From: CAYNVS01 sp964400725
GTDB lineage: Bacteria; Myxococcota_A; SURF-8; CAYNVS01
Reading direction: 5' to 3'
Length of the DNA: 35,814 nucleotides
Assembly: GCA_964400725.1 (NCBI GenBank)
Contig: CAYNVS010000035.1
Span: forward strand, 1-35,814
The translations under genes and the position numbers were made by a program. Of the stretch, positions 33,239 to 35,814 are shown one piece after another; the stretch's first letter is position 1, and every line of letters begins with the position of its first letter. The notes beneath the pieces were generated by a model that ran no database searches, was not told the origin of the DNA, and was given only the letters and a program-made list of their open reading frames with translations.

Positions 33239-33256
33239 ATTGTTTCTCAAAACAAT
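33239..33256. promoter_or_regulatory. Inverted repeat upstream of the CrtC-like promoter
   Basis: ATTGTTT (33239-33245) and AAACAAT (33250-33256) form a perfect 7-bp inverted repeat with a 4-bp spacer. It is centred about 56 bp upstream of the predicted start, a usual place for an activator site. Confidence 0.45.
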
Positions 33257-33526
33257 ATTAAAGGCTGCGGACATTATTTCGCGCTTCGGGTCGTTCGGAG
33301 CGACGCGGCATCAGCGGAATCGGCCTTTCTCCGGGCGGGCAAAGCAGGCTAAGAACAACTTTCGGGCGACAAACGCGGCATTTTATAAAAATTAAAATAG
33401 ACAAGAATGAGAACAAGCAAGAGCGTTTTCTTTCTTTTGGCGGTATGGGCGGTTTGCAAATGCGTTTGCGTTATGTTATTCAATTACGGTTTTTATTTTT
33501 TCTTTTGACATAACGGAGCGTTTTTT

Positions 33527-35320
33527 ATGAGTAAACAACACACGTCGAATGCGGAATTGCTGGCTTGGGTTGACGAAGTCGCGGCTTTGTGCGCGCCCGA
33601 TAAAATTCGCTGGTGCGACGGCTCGAAGCAAGAGTACGACTCTCTTTGCGAACAAATGACGCAAAGCGGGGCTTTCATACGTCTTAACCCTGAAAAGCGT
33701 CCCAACTGCTTCTTGGCGCGCTCGCACGCAAGCGACGTCGCAAGAGTTGAAGAGCGGACGTTCATCTGCTCCGCTAAAAAAGAAGACGCCGGCCCGACGA
33801 ACAATTGGATGGAGCCCGAAGAAATGAAGAGGACTCTTCGGGAGAGTTTCCGCGGCTGCATGAAAGGGCGGACGATGTACGTCATTCCTTTCTCCATGGG
33901 GCCGCTGGGCTCGCCTATTTCGCAAATCGGCGTCGAAATTACCGACTCGCCGTACGTCGTCGTCAATATGGAAATAATGACCCGCGTCGGAAGCAAAACT
34001 TTAGAAGTTTTGGGCGGCGGATCTTTTGTGAAATGCCTTCACAGCGTAGGCGCGCCGCTTGAGCCGGGGCAAAAAGACTCGACATGGCCATGCGAGCCGA
34101 TCATCGCTAAAAAATTCATTTCGCATTTCCCCGAAACGCGCGAAATATGGAGCTACGGCTCCGGTTACGGCGGCAACGCGCTGCTGGGCAAGAAGTGTCT
34201 GGCCCTGCGCATCGGCTCTACAATGGCGCGGGACGAAGGATGGCTCGCCGAGCACATGCTAATCCTCGGACTGGAAGCTCCCGACGGCCGCAAAATTTAC
34301 GTTTCCGCCGCGTTTCCAAGCGCCTGCGGCAAGACCAATCTCGCCATGATACTTCCGCCGGAAGGATTCGAAGGGTGGAAGACTTACACCGTCGGCGACG
34401 ATATTGCATGGATCAAGCCCGCGCCCGACGGAACGCTGCGCGCCATCAACCCCGAGTCGGGATTTTTCGGCGTCGCGCCCGGAACCTCGTACGACTCCAA
34501 TCCTGCGGCGATGGAGTCGCTTAAAGAAAACTGCATTTTCACCAACGTAGCTCTTACAGACGACGGAGACGTTTGGTGGGAAGGAATGGGGCCTGCTCCC
34601 GCTCACGCGATAGACTGGCAGGGAAACGACTGGACGCCGCAAACCGGCAAACCGGCGGCGCATCCCAATTCGCGTTTCACGGCTCCCGCCGGGCAGTGCC
34701 CGACTATCGACCCGTCTTGGGAAGACCCGCAGGGCGTCCCGATTTCCGCTTTCATTTTCGGCGGCAGACTTTCTAAAAATTACCCGCTGGTTTATCAATC
34801 GCGCGATTGGGCGCACGGCGTCTTTATGGCGGCGACGATGGGTTCCGAGGCGACCGCGGCGGCTATAGGGCAGGCGGCCATCAGACGCGACCCGTTCGCG
34901 ATGCTGCCTTTCGTCGGCTACCACATGGGCGACTACTGGAAACATTGGCTTGCATTCGGCTCCAAAGGTTTCAAACTGCCGAAAATATTCCGCGTCAACT
35001 GGTTCCGTAAAGACGAAAACGGCAAGTTCCTTTGGCCGGGTTACGGACAAAATATGCGCGTAATGAAATGGATATTCGACCGCGTGAACGGAAACGCCGA
35101 CGCTGAGGATTCGCAGCTAGGCTATATGCCGCGCTACGAGGATATTTACTGGGGCGGACTGGATTATCCGAAAGAAAAGTTCGAGCGCGCAACCGCGTTG
35201 GATAAGAGCGGCCTTGCCGCCGAAGCGGCCGAAATTAAAACGTATTTCGAAAAGTTCGGCGACAGACTTCCCGCCGAATTGGAGATTGAACGCAAAAAGA
35301 TGGAAGAGGCGGCCAAATAA
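33527..35320 (+). CDS. pckG: Phosphoenolpyruvate carboxykinase, GTP type
   Basis: The 597-residue protein is a GTP-dependent PEPCK of usual length, converting oxaloacetate and GTP to phosphoenolpyruvate, GDP and CO2, or the reverse in anaerobes. The active-site P-loop with its catalytic Cys is AAFPSACGKTNLAM (261-274), the second metal site is VGDDIAWI (about 289-296), and RDPFAMLPFVGYHMGDYW is a further family block. The GTP form is recognised by this Cys-containing P-loop, unlike ATP-type PckA. GGAG precedes the ATG by about eight bases. It is convergent with the PPK2-like gene across a shared terminator. Confidence 0.97.
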   Translation: MSKQHTSNAELLAWVDEVAALCAPDKIRWCDGSKQEYDSLCEQMTQSGAFIRLNPEKRPNCFLARSHASDVARVEERTFICSAKKEDAGPTNNWMEPEEMKRTLRESFRGCMKGRTMYVIPFSMGPLGSPISQIGVEITDSPYVVVNMEIMTRVGSKTLEVLGGGSFVKCLHSVGAPLEPGQKDSTWPCEPIIAKKFISHFPETREIWSYGSGYGGNALLGKKCLALRIGSTMARDEGWLAEHMLILGLEAPDGRKIYVSAAFPSACGKTNLAMILPPEGFEGWKTYTVGDDIAWIKPAPDGTLRAINPESGFFGVAPGTSYDSNPAAMESLKENCIFTNVALTDDGDVWWEGMGPAPAHAIDWQGNDWTPQTGKPAAHPNSRFTAPAGQCPTIDPSWEDPQGVPISAFIFGGRLSKNYPLVYQSRDWAHGVFMAATMGSEATAAAIGQAAIRRDPFAMLPFVGYHMGDYWKHWLAFGSKGFKLPKIFRVNWFRKDENGKFLWPGYGQNMRVMKWIFDRVNGNADAEDSQLGYMPRYEDIYWGGLDYPKEKFERATALDKSGLAAEAAEIKTYFEKFGDRLPAELEIERKKMEEAAK

Positions 35321-35344
35321 CCGAAGAGCTTGAAGTAAAAAATT

Positions 35345-35374
35345 AAAGGAGCGGTTGGCCGCTCCTTTTTTTTT
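35345..35374. terminator. Bidirectional rho-independent terminator between pckG and the PPK2-like gene
   Basis: GGAGCGG-TTGG-CCGCTCC (35348-35365), extended by AAA/TTT, forms a perfect 10-bp stem. Nine T follow on the plus strand; on the minus strand TTTAATTTTTT follows, so it can serve both convergent genes. Confidence 0.95.
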
Positions 35375-35391
35375 GCATTAAATCGTCAGAA

Positions 35392-35814
35392 TTACCTGTC
35401 AAACCCCACGTTTCGTTTCTCTTTCGGCGATTTCTTGAGGGCTTCTTTCAGGTGATCGCGGTAATGCTCAAGCACTTGCAGACGTCCGGTGAGCTTGTCG
35501 TTGGCGGCAATCAAATGCCACGGCGCCGCGCTGGTGCTTGTGCGGCTGAACATCTCGTCCGCGGCAACTAGGTACGCATTCCATTTTTCGCGGTTGCGCC
35601 AGTCTTCTTCGGTTAGTTTATACTGCTTGTAGTCGGTTACTTCGCGCTCTTTGAACCGGCGCAGCTGCTCGTTTTGCGTCAGGTGCAGCCAGTATTTAAT
35701 CACTATTGTTCCGTTTTCGACGAGTTGGTTCTCGAAGTCGTTAATTTCGGAGAAAGCGCGCTGCCAGTCTTCTTCGCGGCAGAACCCTTCCACGCGCTCT
35801 ACCAGCACGCGGCC
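35392..35814 (-). CDS. PPK2-family polyphosphate:nucleotide phosphotransferase (C-terminal part, cut by window edge)
   Basis: The open frame enters from the right edge as GRVLVERVEGF and covers 140 residues to a stop at 35392. It carries PPK2 signatures: the GRVLVERVEG tail of the Walker B/lid region, NGTIVIKYWLHLTQNEQLRRF, LTEEDWRNREKW and TSTSAAPWHLIAANDK. PPK2 enzymes phosphorylate nucleoside mono- or diphosphates with polyphosphate, or make polyphosphate. The start is missing, so the class and full length cannot be assigned. It shares a bidirectional terminator with pckG. Confidence 0.93.
   Translation of the reverse strand, partial: GRVLVERVEGFCREEDWQRAFSEINDFENQLVENGTIVIKYWLHLTQNEQLRRFKEREVTDYKQYKLTEEDWRNREKWNAYLVAADEMFSRTSTSAAPWHLIAANDKLTGRLQVLEHYRDHLKEALKKSPKEKRNVGFDR

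Larger units (their letters stand above)
33192..33526. other. 335-bp divergent gap between the CrtC-like and pckG genes
   Basis: The region holds the minus-strand promoter 33198-33226 and an inverted repeat at 33239-33256. The remaining part before pckG contains no coding frame that looks real. A pckG promoter is not obvious: TTGACA near 33506 lies too close to the start codon to serve. Confidence 0.6.

Noticed and set aside
34259..35050. Long open frame (263 codons) on the minus strand inside pckG
   Set aside because: Lies opposite a strongly supported gene, has no recognisable motif and no Shine-Dalgarno support; it is a by-product of GC-rich codon use.
1..35814. Search by eye for tRNA genes, CRISPR repeats, IS ends and prophage genes
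   Set aside because: None found: no cloverleaf-like sequence in the gaps, no spaced direct repeats, no transposase or integrase product.

Overview
The window reads as chromosomal DNA of a Gram-negative bacterium. It is gene-dense, with moderate to high GC, Shine-Dalgarno-led genes, eight predicted lipoproteins and an AmpG-type muropeptide permease. Lipoproteins with Asp/Glu/Thr-rich linkers followed by Cys-rich modules, and a Ser/Thr kinase fused to a sulfatase-modifying-factor domain, recall Myxococcota and other former Deltaproteobacteria. The kce-kdd pair suggests lysine fermentation and so an anaerobic or facultative lifestyle. The taxonomic placement is inference. No tRNA, rRNA, CRISPR array, IS element or prophage was seen.

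Layout. (a) 1-1829, minus strand: a tightly coupled operon of an isochorismatase-fold hydrolase, a thioredoxin-reductase-like flavoprotein lacking the CxxC, and the start of an RlmN-like radical SAM protein that runs off the left edge. (b) 1962-6969: a lipoprotein with its own terminator, then a divergent pair of a CapA-fold protein that has lost its metal-binding motifs and a SpoIID/LytB-type exported protein. The pair shares a 41-bp intergenic region. (c) 6973-8143, minus: a flavin reductase and a bacterial homologue of the eukaryotic ERG2/sigma-1 receptor family, apparently in one operon. This is the most striking gene here. (d) 8418-12159, plus: a TPR lipoprotein, RNase J and a PKD-like lipoprotein. 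(e) 12262-14278, plus: kce and kdd of lysine fermentation, closed by a strong terminator. (f) 14380-15618, minus: AmpG-like permease. (g) 15934-17160, plus: a lipoprotein made of three tandem FKBP domains. (h) 17300-23565, plus: a six-gene operon with a winged-helix-like unknown, a metallophosphoesterase, two lipoproteins, an 881-residue kinase/PEGA/FGE-like fusion and a RatA/Coq10-like SRPBCC protein. (i) 23795-27052, plus: two GT-C-type membrane glycosyltransferases in locally AT-rich DNA. (j) 27158-29431: a 757-residue Cys-rich lipoprotein. (k) 29477-33191, minus: a soluble four-PAS histidine kinase and a CrtC/AttH-fold lipoprotein. (l) 33527-35320: GTP-type PEP carboxykinase, convergent with a PPK2-family kinase cut by the right edge.

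The genes do not form one pathway. Recurring themes are cell-envelope biology (SpoIID, CapA-fold, AmpG, GT-C enzymes, lipoproteins, FKBP foldase) and central or fermentative metabolism (kce, kdd, pckG, PPK2). The best candidates for new biology are the soluble sigma-1-receptor/ERG2-like protein beside a flavin reductase, the apparently dead CapA-fold protein that overlaps promoters with the SpoIID gene, and two genes whose best promoters predict leaderless mRNAs.
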